From Stereum hirsutum FP-91666 SS1 (lineage: Eukaryota; Basidiomycota; Agaricomycetes; Russulales; Stereaceae): a stretch of DNA of 64,000 nucleotides. A program made the position numbers and the translations under genes. Numbering within the stretch: position 1 is the first letter of the stretch; each line of letters begins with the position of its first letter. The notes below the pieces were generated by a model that was given only the letters and a program-made list of their open reading frames with translations, did not search any database and was not told the origin of the DNA. Below, piece after piece: positions 47,059-58,867 of the stretch. Location: NCBI RefSeq assembly GCF_000264905.1, contig NW_006763147.1:1231709-1295708 (forward strand), written 5' to 3'.

Positions 47059-47799
47059 ATGTCTGGCAGCACCATGACCGGCTCCCTCAGGACCGTCGCC
47101 AGCGGTGGCACTCTCGCGGCCGTATTCGCCAGCGGGTCCAACGTCTACCTTCTCTTCGCGACCATCAAGCCCGACGACTCCTCTGCCACCCTCACTGATT
47201 TCTTCACCAACAACGCCACCGCGACTCTCACCTACGCCAGCCTCAATGCCCTCACAGGAACCGACATCGACATCTCCGGCAACGTCAACAAGGCCAGCAT
47301 CATCCTCGCCCTCGGTACCGGGCCCACCATCTCTGCTACGATCCAGGGATCTCCCGTGAAGGTCATGACCGCCGTCTCCGGGAAGGGAACCTGGCTGAAG
47401 ATCACACCTCAGACCACTGTTCCGACCAACTCCATCACCGGCTCCGTCTTGTCCCTCGCGGACTACAGTGCCTTCGTTGGCGTATTCGCATACACCAGCA
47501 CTCTGAACCAGCAGGCCATCCCCACCGTCTACTACTTCACCTCTTCCCTCACTGCCTCGCCGTCCTTCACTGGACCGCCTGGACCGTTCAGCTCCAGCGG
47601 TGCTGAGGTCGATTACAGCAACATAAACGCCTTGGCGGGACAGCAGAGTCTCAACTCGGACAGCACGCTCACCATTTCGGCCCTGTCGCTTGGCTTGAGC
47701 GACGGGATCGGTATTTCCGCGACTGTCGACCGTCAGTTCACGTCGAAGATCACCCTTAGTGGTGCTGGCAGCTGGTCGGCGTTTACCGTGACGGCTTGA
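47059..47799 (+). CDS. Orphan Ser/Thr-rich beta-type protein, 246 aa
   Basis: Single-exon protein I do not recognise. It has no signal peptide (MSGSTMTGSLRTVASGG) and no Cys. Alternating hydrophobic and Ser/Thr residues (for example SNVYLLFATIKPDD, ATLTYASLNALTG, VNKASIILALG, TVYYFTSSLTASP) suggest an all-beta fold of several sheets, as in cytosolic fungal lectins or jelly-roll proteins, but no lectin motif is certain. Codon use is strongly C-biased and like that of highly expressed basidiomycete genes. ATG 47059 sits right after a consensus splice acceptor, so translation probably starts immediately after a 5' UTR intron. The open frame extends upstream only through that intron. Function unknown. 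Confidence 0.72.
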   Translation: MSGSTMTGSLRTVASGGTLAAVFASGSNVYLLFATIKPDDSSATLTDFFTNNATATLTYASLNALTGTDIDISGNVNKASIILALGTGPTISATIQGSPVKVMTAVSGKGTWLKITPQTTVPTNSITGSVLSLADYSAFVGVFAYTSTLNQQAIPTVYYFTSSLTASPSFTGPPGPFSSSGAEVDYSNINALAGQQSLNSDSTLTISALSLGLSDGIGISATVDRQFTSKITLSGAGSWSAFTVTA

Positions 47800-49827
47800 A
47801 GAGGTACGTCTGAATTTGGTCTGCCGTTAAACTTCGTTCCTCCCCGAGTTCATGCGCTGATGGGTCGTCTTTGATAGGCATGTCGCTCGCCAGAGCTCGT
47901 TCGACACAAGACAACTTTGACATTTACAAACGTTCATTTCATCAATCGCAGTATTACTAGTTGGAAAACCCTACTGTGGATGTATATGTATGGCGGGGTG
48001 GTGGTGTATTTGTGGTCTCCCATTTTTATCTCTTTCGTTGTATGAGTAACGGGAGTAGCCCTTTCCTTCGATTCCATGAATGGTTATGAACCTCAAAGGT
48101 TGTTAGCGGGGTTCTACACTTTGCATTTCCTCTTTTGTGCTTGTCTAATCGAATCATGCTTGTGTGTGTGTTCTTGGGTTCTTGAAGGTGGTAATTGAAA
48201 GTCAACGCGCATAACGAGGGTAGTAGAAAGAACGACCCGCCGATGTGGCGTTTACGGCGAATCTGGTCTGATAGCGGAAATGTTGCCATCATCATGACGC
48301 ACACTTCCATCGTTGCCGTACGAACTCCTCTCCGAAGACTTCTTGTGTCACTCGCCCATGCTAGACTTTAGGGTGACAGTCGTAGTGGTGTGGGATGTAT
48401 CAAATTTATGCGCGAGCACCAGCGTACACTCACGCTCCTTATACTCCTGTCGATGACGGTGAGCCCTTACATCTACCTCAGTTGTGGCTGCTGGCTCCGA
48501 TGTCATTTTGCCAAGGCATTGTCAAACAGCGACCCTTCGATTCCGAGTCTTGTCACTTGCTTGTCGCTCCACCATGTGATCATTATGCCATTAGCTGATG
48601 AGGGAAGACGACTGGATGTGGTTGAGCACGCCAAAGCACCCACTGGTCCGAAGCTAGCGACACTGGCGAACTACCGGCACTATCTACGGTGTCTATGATC
48701 GGGATAAGCAGTAGCTCGAACCGGCGGATTTACCACAAAAGGAAACCGTCAAGTTAGATGTGTTTTGCCTGTCAGTTCGAAAGCACGAGCTTTCCGCTGG
48801 TTCCTGTTCTAGGCAAGCGGATTTTGCTAGACAGAGAATGGTGCGCATGAGGACATACACTTGGAGAAACTTCTCGCGCAACGTGTTCATGGATTGTCTT
48901 CTAAGGGTTTCGACAGATTTCGAGGGCTCGACAATCCTTCCTAAATTGTGCGAGACGAAGGAGAACAAGGGAACCGAAGCATATGGGTGATGGTAAGTCG
49001 TACGACTGATTAGTTGGAGAGCTTGGGTTAATAGTGCGGCGCTATACGCAGCACCTCCGAGATTTTGTTTTGCGCTTTTGCATGCTCCGTCGCCTCGAGG
49101 CTCGCCGTCTTAGAGACGATCGATGCCAGCGGTTCCTGGGCCGGGACGATTTGCTCCGTTTCTCGTTCCCGTTACTTACGTAAGATACAGATTCTTGGAT
49201 ATCCATGTCTGCCGCCGGCTCTTCTGATCGCTTTGTGCCAGGGCAAGACACTGCAAGACAGTCCAACCCGATCTTTTTGAAATTTTTTTAGATAACAAAG
49301 TCTCCGTTTTAACCCCGGCTCCCTCGGATGCGGCTTTTACTCCCTTTTACTCCGTTCCCAGCTCCGTTCGCCGAGACACCAATCAGCTTACCCCACCGTC
49401 CGACGGAGACGACGGAAGGTGTGGCCCTGACGCTTGGCCTAGACGGACTCGGAGGCTCGGATCTGGTACAAAAGAAGACCGTGAACATGCCTATATCTCC
49501 ATCAATTCTGCTGGAAGAAGGTGGTCCCTGCGTGTACAGGTACTCCGCTCACCTCTCATAGGCTGTCACTCATAAATTCCATTCTCAGACTGTATCCATG
49601 AGCTTTTTGCTTTAGTAGCCGCCCGTTCGGCGTCTCCGACGAAACATAAAGCACGAGTCGCTTCACGCCCCAACCTCCGAACCCTCTCTTTCCACTTCAC
49701 AACCACACGGGTAGCGAGGCGAGGAAACCTTTACCGACAGTCTACGTTTTCCATCCCCATCGAACACAAGGTAAGGCAAGGTGTATAGCTGTCCTCGAGT
49801 AGAGTTGTTCACCATCCGCGTATTCAG
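47800..49827. other. 2-kb stretch without a recognised gene
   Basis: Probable 3' UTR of the orphan gene, then short frames on both strands without family similarity (such as 48390-48698 plus and 48693-48968 minus). The last 150 bases are the leader of the CoA-transferase gene. Confidence 0.45.
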
Positions 49828-52764
49828 ATGATGGACAGGCTTGTGGAACAAATAATTCTCGCTCCTGCCCTCAGTCTTTGGACAGAGTGTGGCCTTCCTC
49901 CAGATGAGCTACGCTCGTTGAAGTTGGACAATTGTCCGGATCCAGCTGTGAAGTCAAATTTCAAGCTCGGAACGGCAGCACAGGTGCGTTTACCACTGAA
50001 GCCTCTGCTACAGATATTTGAGGACATGACTGCATCTCGTTGACTATCGATATAATGCAGACTTCGATTGGAATCTCAGCGCTCGGGGCAGCCTATTTTC
50101 ACAAACTGAGGACGGGGGAAAGGCAGGAGGTCAAGGTTAACGCTAGGCATGCTATCATCGAGTTCAGTGAGTCCTTACAGTTTCCTCTCGTCTAGCTTTC
50201 TCTTAGTTCATCCATCCCAATTATGATCGCCCGGCAATATCCCAGACAGCGAAAAGTACTACACTATCGACGGTAGTACATACACAGAAGGCCTTCGTGA
50301 CGAGCTAACGGGCATGTACCGTGCAAAGGAGGGTCATGTTCGACTTCACATGAACTTCCCACAGTCAGTATCCGTCCCCCATTTCAAAGGCCTTCTTCGG
50401 CTGATTCTCTCCTACAATTTCATCAATTTCTTTGCAGTCACAAACAGGACATCCTCCGCCTTCTCGGCCTCACTCCTGCCACCGCCACGCGAGCAACAAT
50501 TGAGAAAGCGCTCTCTTTACACACAGCCCTTTCGTTCGAAGAGATAGCCATGGCACAGAATCTACCAGTTGTCGCTCTTCGTCCGTTCGCAGAGAGCGAT
50601 GCGCTCCCTCACGCCAGGCAGGCTGTGAATGACGGGCCGATAGACATTAGGAAGATAGGGGACGCACCGAAAAGGGATGTTTCGAAGTATGCCACGCGGG
50701 CAGTGGAGGGGGCGCTGGAAGACATCAGAGTTTTGGATTTAACGAGAGTTTTGGCGGGTCCGATTTGTGGGAGAACATTGGCTGGTCTGTCGTCTTTCTT
50801 TTTCCGCTTCTCCGAGGAAGGCAAGCTGACCGTTGCAGTGTTTGATTGTCATGCCGGCGTGGTATGAATTTGAAACGATATAGCTCATGGTGCCGATGTG
50901 CTACTCGTCACCTCCCCCAACCTTCCTGCCCTTCCTGCCCTAGATGTCGAAACATCTCGCGGCAAACGCACTACTCAACTTGACCTTACTCTCGCCGCCT
51001 CCCGACCATTACCCAATCCTCCCTCCACAGCCACCTCCCAAAATCCAATGACTTCTCAGTCGCCTCCTCCCGCTATCCCATTTAGTACTAAACCCAATAC
51101 TCAACAATCTCCCATTTCATCCCCGCCAATGTCACCTGCTGCCTCTCAATCTACCCATCCGTCTACGCACCCCACTCCGGCTCCTGGCGTCTCATCCACA
51201 TACCGACCCCCTTTGAGTTCGCGCGCTTCTCATCCCTCTGCAACAACTCCGACTCCGCCTTCAAATCGCAGTCCGCCCCTAAGTCGTGGTTCGACGATGA
51301 CATCAGTTCCTACAACCTCCACAATGAAGCCGACACCAGTGACGTCTCCTACACCCTCTTCGAAGGAACAGCCAACCCCCCAGCCGTCATCGACCCCAAT
51401 TTCGACTCCAAGTTCCACCTCAAGACCAATTACCACTACCTCTCCGTGTACCTCGAAACCCACGACCGTTCCCGCCACTACTCATCAGTCCATAGGTGGT
51501 GCTCGCTCCTCTGCAGCTGCCGCCTCCGAGTCCCAACCATCTCTTACCGACTCAGATAAACTCCGCAACCTCGTCAAAGACTGTGACGTTTTCCTACAGG
51601 CGTACAGGCCCGGCGGCCTAGCGAAGAAAGGGTTTGGGCCTGAAGATGTGGCGAAGATGAGGCCGGGAGTTGTTTATGCAAGTTTGACGGCTCATCAGAG
51701 GGGTGGCGCATTGGGCGACATGAAGGGGGTAGGTCTCCGTTTCTTCTTCTTTTATCAGATTTAAACGGCGTTAACGATGAAGCTTTTGATCCTTATTGCC
51801 GTGGTTCGATCTGGCGCGGGACACCCTAGTTCGATTCCCTTTTGCAGACAATGGGCGGGATGAATGTCGCGGAAGCCACCGCCTACGCGCAATATCTCCA
51901 GGAATCTAACCCACAGTTCGATACCTCTAATTTGCCGCCGTATCGCGAGTTACCAATGCAAGCTCTAGATCACGCTGCGGGATATTTCTTGGCGTATGGC
52001 ATATCTGTGGCGTTGTGTAAGACTATCACGGTTCGTAAAATATCTTGATCTCTCTAGGTCTAGCTTGCTCAATCATCGCTGCTTCCCTTCATTGTGCGAT
52101 CCCCATCTTACATTTGCTCGAATCCTATGCCGTTCGATGTGGCGTAACGGACTGCTTTTAACGCCCGCAGGAAGGTGGCTCATGGGAAGTCCATGTCTCA
52201 CTTGGTGCGGTTCTCCACTGGATTCGCACACTCGGATTGCTCAGCCCCAAGACCGCCTTCGGCGATTCAACGCCCTCTCTCCCTCCGCATTCCGACCCCT
52301 TGGACCCCGAGATCCAGCTGTTGAGCGTGGAGATCGAGGAGGCCATACCTATCGACGACATTGAGGACCATGATTCCGATAGGAGAGGCGCTGGTGCGCA
52401 TACTAGTCGACAAGTAGCTTCCGAAGTGGATGATAACGGAGGTCTGGGAGCGAGCGTCGCCACCTTGAGGAGGCCGAGTTTCAAAGGCGGTGAAGGCAGC
52501 AATGTCAGACGCCCGAGCTTCAAGGCTACCTTCTCCAGTATAGGACTCAGTGGACTCAGTGTCGGCGCCAGTGGAAGTGGTCCTGGCACTCCTAGCATTG
52601 GAGAATCGACGAGGCTTAGCGGGTTGAGACCAGAGGAAGAGACCAGAACGAGAAAGATGACCGTTATTCGGCATGCGGCAGAGATGAGTAGGACGAAGGT
52701 GAGGGCGGGTAAGGCTCCAATGAGGCTCGATGCGAACGAGCCAGTTTGGTTACCGAGGGATTGA
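49828..52764 (+). CDS. CoA-transferase family III (CaiB/BaiF) protein with an in-frame insertion
   Basis: Class III CoA-transferase-like protein of the two-domain fungal type. Exons: 49828-49983, 50061-50166, 50246-50363, 50438-50784, 50884-51728, 51830-52030, 52171-52764, encoding 788 aa, or 613 aa without the insertion. Domain 1 shows TAAQTSIGISALGAAYF, VNARHAIIEF, GMYRAKEGHVRLHMNFPHHK. The main domain has VLDLTRVLAGPICGRTLA, AHGADVLLVTSPNLP, RGKRTTQLDLT, LVKDCDVFLQAYRPGGLAKKG, GVVYASLTA, MGGMNVAEATAYAQ, LPMQALDHAAGYFLAYG and EGGSWEVHVSLGAVLHWIRTLG. In other members QLDLT runs into LVKDCDVF within about 15 residues; here some 175 extra residues intervene. ATG 49828 is the first in frame, but an upstream exon is possible. 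The ~130 C-terminal residues are polar and variable. Confidence 0.85.
51003..51527 (+). other. 525-bp insertion inside the CoA-transferase gene, with a 9-bp direct repeat
   Basis: GCCGCCTCC occurs at 50994-51002 and 51519-51527. Removing one copy plus the sequence between restores a continuous family-like protein (LTLAAS joined to ESQPSLTDSDKLRNLVKD). In the host frame the insert is Ser/Thr/Pro-rich. In the +1 frame, from about 51092 to 51490, codons are C-ending and the peptide is well mixed (for example SWRLIHIPTPFEFARFSSL, KSWFDDDISSYNLHNEADT, KFHLKTNYHYLSVYLETHD), with two stop codons near 51085 just before it. It reads like a captured coding fragment. No terminal inverted repeats or transposase were seen. 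Confidence 0.55.
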
Positions 52765-55007
52765 AGGACGTGCCAATGACGCTTTTGGGGTCTGGTGCTA
52801 AGCGTTAGGTGCTTGGATGGGCTGGTTGAGTTTTGGGATTCTTAGGTTCGCGCGCGAAGTATGGCATCAAACATTGTATCTATATTTACGAAGGATGGTG
52901 ATACCGGGGATAGGGCATTGGGATTAGGTTCCGAGCGGGATTTTACTGCGATTTTGCTTGTTGTACACGATTGTTTCAATTATAATCATACACGGGTTTT
53001 GGACATGTTTTCGGAGGGACACTGAGTATTTGGGAACCACTGAGACTGGGAGAAAGGCTTATATTATCACATGAGTGATGGTGATAAGAAGGTAGATAGC
53101 CTGTAAGCATCGTTCGGACCAAGGTCTTTTCGAGCCACAGAAATCGCTGAGCGGATGAAGACTCGGAGTTTGGCTATGGTACCCGGAGGTTTTCGGGTCA
53201 ACCCGAGGCGGACCGGGCTCACCGTCAACCGCAAACCAGTCTGAGCTCGGTGGCGGCAGGCCTCCTGTGTACTTCTTGCCAGCGCTGTGCACCATCTTGG
53301 CCTTTACGACTCTTCTTGTCTGGCAGCATCGTTTCTCTGTGCCACTATCTCGACAATGGAGCCACCATTTCGCGTTAGGCACCAAGATAAACGGAGTTTG
53401 ACCAAAATCTGGACTTGATCCCTGTGGATGTCCTTGCATTGGCATGGCGGAAGTTCCGTGCCCTTCCTGCCTATATTTTCGTGCGACCGAAAACTCAAGA
53501 AAGGCCACAAAGAAAAAATGCAGCGCCTTGGAACTCGCGCTACCGCATTGCCATCGCGAGCCATGGCCGCGTTCGATGCCGTGGACATTGGAAAAAGTGA
53601 GCGTCTCATGGAGGACTCACGGCTTCCACCTCTTCGTACCCTTTTCTTAAGGTGCGCCTCTTGAACAATCCTTCACCACACATCCACGTCTGCGCGTGAA
53701 ATAGGGCACAATATCACTGCATTCTTGGTTTACGCGCCCTGGTCTGTGTTCCAAAATATCCATCGGTTCGTTTCCTCCTGCTCAAACCGAACCATTGAAG
53801 CAGTGTCAGTACAAACAGTACGTCAATAGAGCATGTTTGCAGCATTTCAACTTCGTATCTCCCCGCGAGATTTGGTGGAGACGTTACGATACGAAAATGG
53901 CTTGGCAACCCCAATAGCCTGCTTCGAGTCTGACTCGGATGAGAAGGCAGACAAGGTACTATGTTTTCGTTTTAACACGCTGAGGCCGCGTCACCTGAAG
54001 AGCTCTAGGACCTTGAGGCGCTCTACGGGTATGCAAGCGTTTGGCTTTCCATCATTTCGCTGTCTCCTGCGAGTCCAAACTGCGGTCAAATTAAAAGATT
54101 CATTTGGACATCAGATGCTGTTATCAGTCAGCCAAACCTTTTGTGGCCGGATTTGAGGCCTTCTCGATGAGTACTGCAGTAGAGTTATCTAGACTGGCCG
54201 CGGATAAGAGCATCTGCCGCCCACAGCCTCGGACGATCCTGTGCCAGGGCCTTTCTACCTTGGAACTACGAGTTCTCGGCGTGCGGCGCCTCAAACGCCC
54301 ACCTTACGCTGTTAATAACTGCCTTAACATTTATTCTGGCTTTTCTCTTGGATTAGGATGCTCAGTACAAGAGATTCACGCAGCCCAGGAGAATATCAAT
54401 ATCGAGCACTCAACGTGTGCATCACCAATCGCGCGAGGTATGAACATAAACGCCCTCGCCAATCACTCTCATCCCGTCTGCATTCTACACACTCCATCGA
54501 AAGCTTCTATTTCTAATTCGGTACCTGCTTTCCTCGCGCTTCCCGGGCGCGAAACTTGCAGCGATCCCACGCGCAACTTACCTTTTCCTCTCGTTCTTGC
54601 CATATTAACACCTGGATCTCTGCTAGTCGGACCTTCCCAACTCCGCCAATTTGATAAAAATGCTGGCCACAGTCCATTCTCGTCCTGCACGTCTTATTTG
54701 CATGCCTCGAGGCGCTCTCATCGTACCCACGCAAAGTTACCTTTTTTAAAAAAGTTGCCGTTCTCGTCGAACACGTCAGTCTTGAACGCTGTTCTCTACG
54801 ATGTCGACAGTACAGGCGGGGAAGGCAAGGCAGCGAAACGCATTAGGAGTGTGAGAAGCCTTTAGACAGGGTGAAATGTATAAAGCATCATGTATCATGC
54901 ATCCTTGGCTAGTATCCTTGTTGTTCTTGTTGTTCTACCCAGTATACGTCCATCGCCCTCCCCGAGACTCACAGTCATCAATTTCCGGCCGCGTACTGTC
55001 TCACACC
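52765..55007. other. 2.2-kb stretch without a recognised gene
   Basis: The longest frame (54104-54865, 253 codons, plus) has no ATG near its start, mixed composition and no recognisable domain, so it is not called. A minus-strand frame at 53059-53508 is similar. The end of the stretch holds the promoter of the zinc-finger gene. Confidence 0.4.
54879..54885 (+). promoter_or_regulatory. TATA box of the first C2HC zinc-finger gene
   Basis: TATAAAG, 129 bases upstream of ATG 55008. It makes the earlier in-frame ATGs (about 54897 and earlier) unlikely as starts. Confidence 0.45.
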
Positions 55008-57026
55008 ATGGCGTACACACTGACCCCCAACGACTTATTTGACCTTTCGTCTGGACCACGTGAAACTGTCTTCAATCACACCACCACCAACAACAACAAC
55101 GACAATAACAACAGTCCTCCATTTTTCCTCGGACCTCTCAACTATTCGCTCCAGTTTTCAGAGAGATACACATCTCCGGATCCTGTCCTTTCTGCTGCTC
55201 CCCCTTCGCAGTCACTCGACTCGTACCGAGAACCCTCCGTCTTCGTAAGCTCTCCCGGCTATCCTCTGAGATATTACCCCTGATTAGCGACTCGTGGACA
55301 GGACCCATCCGTGGGGTTCCTTGGGTTCTCCGCCCTGGGGGACTTTTCTTCTTCATCCACCTTCAATACCCCATCATCTCAAACGACACCCCCCTCCTCT
55401 TCCCCCTCTGGCACTGTCCGCACTGCATCAGCCCCGGCGCCTTTAACTAGCGTTCCCTCTCGCGACTCGCCAGACGTCATCTCTGTAAGTATCGTCGACT
55501 ATGTTCTCGACATCATGACTGACTGCCATGCTTACATGTAGCGCTCTGGCTTCTTCGAGCTCGCCCCGTCAGAGCAACTCTTCCCTCCCTCCCCTCCCGC
55601 CCAATCATCACAACAGACTTCGACCTTTCCTTGGGCACCCGACACCGCCTGCGCTTCATCAGCCCAGGGACATTCAGTATCGATCGACCCTTCTCTCCTC
55701 GGATGGAACACCGCCACCGCCACCCAATACCCGGCCTCGGCTCCGGTGCCGACTACCTGGACTATCGTCGACTCTACTATCCCCGTACCCATCACAGATG
55801 GTGTTCCACCTATTGATGGAGTTGGTGCCGTCGTTGAAGATGATGTGAGGGCCCAAGTCTGCGCAAACTTCGATCCTCATTCCATCCTCGACGACGACAG
55901 CAACCCTGTCACCAGCAGATACCACAATGATGGCAGTGACCACTCGCATCCCTCCACGGCCGACCTGTCCACCTTCAACGATGATTCGCTCGCCGATCTG
56001 CCGGTGTTGTCGTTGTCGCCGCTTCCAGCCTTTTCTATACTGGAATCTCCTCTGTCGTCTCCGTGCTCCCCCCGTTCCAACTTCGAGGCCCCAGTTCAGC
56101 GTGTCGCTGGGTCTCCCGTCATATCCAGTTCTATCACCGTCGACGATACCATCAACACTGATCGATTCACCACATATCAGCATGGTTCTTTCGATCCTTT
56201 GAACCCTGGTCCTTTCTGGGACGAACTGGACCTTTCAGGAGCTGGTGTCCCAAATCCGCCGTCCTTAGACGAGTCCCACTCCGGCGGCGGCAATAAGAGG
56301 TCTCACGATGTGCTCGAAGATGAGCACGATGAACGTCCGAGCGGTTATCTGGATGAGACGTGCGCTGGAGAGAGCGAGGGGATTGAGGAGGACCAGGACG
56401 ATAGCGGAGATTTTCGTCCGTCTATGACGCTTCAGGCGCTACACTCGGCTCGTCCGCCGAAGAAGAAGCGGCGTATCAATCCTCGAGCTCCCGATCCATC
56501 GGTTGCGTCTCGTCCACCGCACACCTCTTCAGGCTCATCACGGTTATCACCTTTCTCTCCACTACCTTCTCCAACATCTTCCACGCCCCGCTCCATCTCC
56601 TCTCGTTCTCGAGCCCACGATCCTCTATCTTCAGTCGCATCATCGTCCCGGACCTCCCTCACGTCGAACCCTTCATCGTCTCCCACAATGACCTCGCGCT
56701 CTACGAAACCAAAGAAGGCCAACCTCGACAAAGAATGCAAGAAAGAAAAGAAGTGCACGGATGACAGCCGGCGTTGTCACTACTGTGCACAACTCATCGT
56801 ACGGGCATCCGACCGGCGGCGTCATGAAGAGTCCTCATGCAAAATGAAGAACACTCGGAAGTTTACTTGCGAGTTTTGCAAGTTAGAGGTGTCGCGTAAG
56901 GACGCTGCCAGAAGACACTACAAGAAGGCCTGCAAAAAGATCACGAAGAAGATGTTGGATGAGTGGGGCGTTGCGAATAGAGCGGAGGCGGCGGCGGCGG
57001 GCCATTTCGTCCATTGGAATAAGTAG
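55008..57026 (+). CDS. C2HC-type double zinc-finger protein, putative transcription factor (A)
   Basis: 634-aa protein from exons 55008-55244, 55302-55484 and 55542-57026. Some 540 residues of Ser/Pro/Asp-rich, largely disordered sequence lead to a basic nuclear signal (PPKKKRRINPRAP) and two C-terminal fingers at about residues 552-604. Finger 1 is CHYC...RRRHEESSC and finger 2 is CEFC...ARRHYKKAC; each is C-x2-C-x12-H-x4-C, a variant of C2H2 in which the last His is replaced by Cys. A lysine-rich helix follows. The acidic N-terminal half could be an activation domain. ATG 55008 is chosen on promoter position. A second protein with the same finger pattern lies 6 kb away at 62794-63898. Confidence 0.82.
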
Positions 57027-57678
57027 GTCAGGGACGCTGCTGGGACAGTACTGGCGCTGTGTGTCTGCGGTACAGTTTCGTTTTTGTCTTGTTCTCTTTT
57101 TATTTCTCTATCAGTGCTTCCTATCTCGCTTTCGTTTCTGCTATCGATTATGCTCTCCAATTGCTTTGTTGCTCTCGCTTTTGTGCCACTGCTATCCCTC
57201 GCTTGCATTTTCTGCTGTTCATCACTGTACGATTATTATTCATCTTACTATCTTGTATTGGTGTTATTCCCTCCTGTATTTATTGCTCTCATGTATATAC
57301 TCCCTCGATAGGCCGCTTGCTCTCAACTTTGCTTATCGCTGTCTATCCTCTCAGTTCTATTGTCGTCGCATCTGCTTTGCTCAGTTTTGCTTGTATCTCT
57401 ATCGTACTTGACTTGCATCATCCATCTCGCTCTCCCTGGCTTTGCATCTTGTGCGTTGGACCTTGTCAGAGACCATCACACATACGATTGATTTTTGATT
57501 TGAGGAAATAACCTGTAGATAAATAGCACACACACGCAAGTCCTGGCTCTCTTGTGGCTCTTAGTAGGGTATGGAAGAAAGCTAGGCTCTGAACAACCGT
57601 TATCACCTGACGTGAAGAAGATCGTTAGAAGAAAGCCGAGCATCCAGCGAGAACGATTATCTTCGAAGCAATAGGACA
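57027..57678. other. Pyrimidine-rich 3' region
   Basis: T/C-rich DNA downstream of the zinc-finger gene. Overlapping open frames of 75-150 codons read as Leu/Cys/Ser/Phe-rich peptides and are composition artefacts. The end of the stretch borders the duplicated block. Confidence 0.5.
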
Positions 57679-58541
57679 AGGGTTGTAAGTTGTAACAGAG
57701 CCTAAAGCCGAGCTGTCGAAAGCAGGAATTTCGCGGTCACGTGGACGATGCTCGTCGGAGTCTGAACGGTGGCACGGGTTGGTTCGACTGACGGTGACCT
57801 CAACTGTTCGACGACAGCGCTCCTCATCTCTGTCCCCTCACCATCATGGCCACCATCGGCTCTGTCACTCGGCAAATAGCTGCCCTCGAGATCTCATCGA
57901 AAGGCAATACGCCACAACAACAACCCCAAGGGCAGAAACCAGCCACATCGACACGACCCGGACATGTCAAGCAACCCAGTCAGACGAACGTGGCCAAGCT
58001 CCTCAACAAGTTCGCCGCTCCTGCCCAGAACTCAAACTCATCTCTCCAGAAGACCCAGTCCACCACTTCTCTGAAGCCTACTCTCAAGCCCGTGGGGTCG
58101 ACTTCCTCGTTGAAGACGGCCACTGGCAGCGGCGCTACTACCACCGCTGCTAGTGGAATGTCTAAGTCAGGGATCAAGAAGCCGACAGCGACGTCGGGGG
58201 TGAAGAAAGCTGCAACCGTGGCTGAAGTTGCGGTGCCCACGCCTTCGCCACCCAAGACTCCGGCTCCGGGGGAGCTGGATATCGGACGATACGATGGAGG
58301 ATTTGAGAAGGAGAATGAGACTCGGGGAGAGGCGGTTCATGGGGAGGCAGCACAACAACTTGCTCTTGACTCGAGTAGTGCTCGGTACGTTGTTTATTTT
58401 AGATCCGCTCATGGCAGCAGCGTCGCTTCTGTCGACACTCACGAGGCAAATTATGACTCGGTTACCTATATTCACGGTTTATCGCACCGAAGTCCTGACC
58501 TGTCTCTTCTCTAGGCATCGTCCCACTCGGGAATGGCATCT
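57679..58541 (+). repeat. First copy of an 863-bp direct duplication
   Basis: Identical, as far as I can read, to 58868-59730 (offset 1189). It contains the Aurora gene leader, exon 1, intron 1 and the first 27 bases or so of exon 2. Confidence 0.9.
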
Positions 58542-58665
58542 ATCCTCTTCCTCATCACCAGCATCATCGACACCACGCCCATTCCTTTCGAACACGAGCA
58601 AGACAGGGTTTCCGGTCGTGCAGCATCGTTCGGTAGGAGGAAGAGCGGGAACAGGGTTCGGAGGA
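57846..58665 (+). pseudogene. Truncated 5' copy of the Aurora kinase gene
   Basis: Repeats the first 179 codons and intron 1 of the Aurora gene exactly, then leaves it within exon 2 at 58541. The following 124 bases stay open in the same frame (HLSSSSSPASSTPRP..., Ser/Pro/Gly-rich) until the N gap at 58666. No kinase domain is present. It is either a real tandem partial duplication or an assembly artefact caused by two overlapping contig ends, possibly alleles. Confidence 0.7.
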
Positions 58666-58867
58666 NNNNNNNNNNNNNNNNNNNNNNNNNNNNNNNNNNN
58701 NNNNNNNNNNNNNNNNNNNNNNNNNNNNNNNNNNNNNNNNNNNNNNNNNNNNNNNNNNNNNNNNNNNNNNNNNNNNNNNNNNNNNNNNNNNNNNNNNNNN
58801 NNNNNNNNNNNNNNNNNNNNNNNNNNNNNNNNNNNNNNNNNNNNNNNNNNNNNNNNNNNNNNNNNNN
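58666..58867. other. Assembly gap (202 N)
   Basis: Run of N between the two copies of the Aurora 5' block. The right copy begins at the first base after the gap, so the true left limit of that copy is not visible. Confidence 0.99.

Noticed and set aside
50898..51764. Reading the Ser/Thr/Pro-rich 175 residues as a normal domain of the CoA-transferase
   Set aside because: The segment interrupts a conserved short linker between two catalytic blocks, and the coding-like signal inside it lies in another frame.
54104..54865. 253-codon plus-strand open frame
   Set aside because: No ATG at its start, no family similarity, and composition like the surrounding non-coding DNA.
57059..57511. 150-codon Cys/Leu/Phe-rich frames after the zinc-finger gene
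   Set aside because: Several overlapping frames in pyrimidine-rich DNA give the same kind of peptide, as expected by composition.
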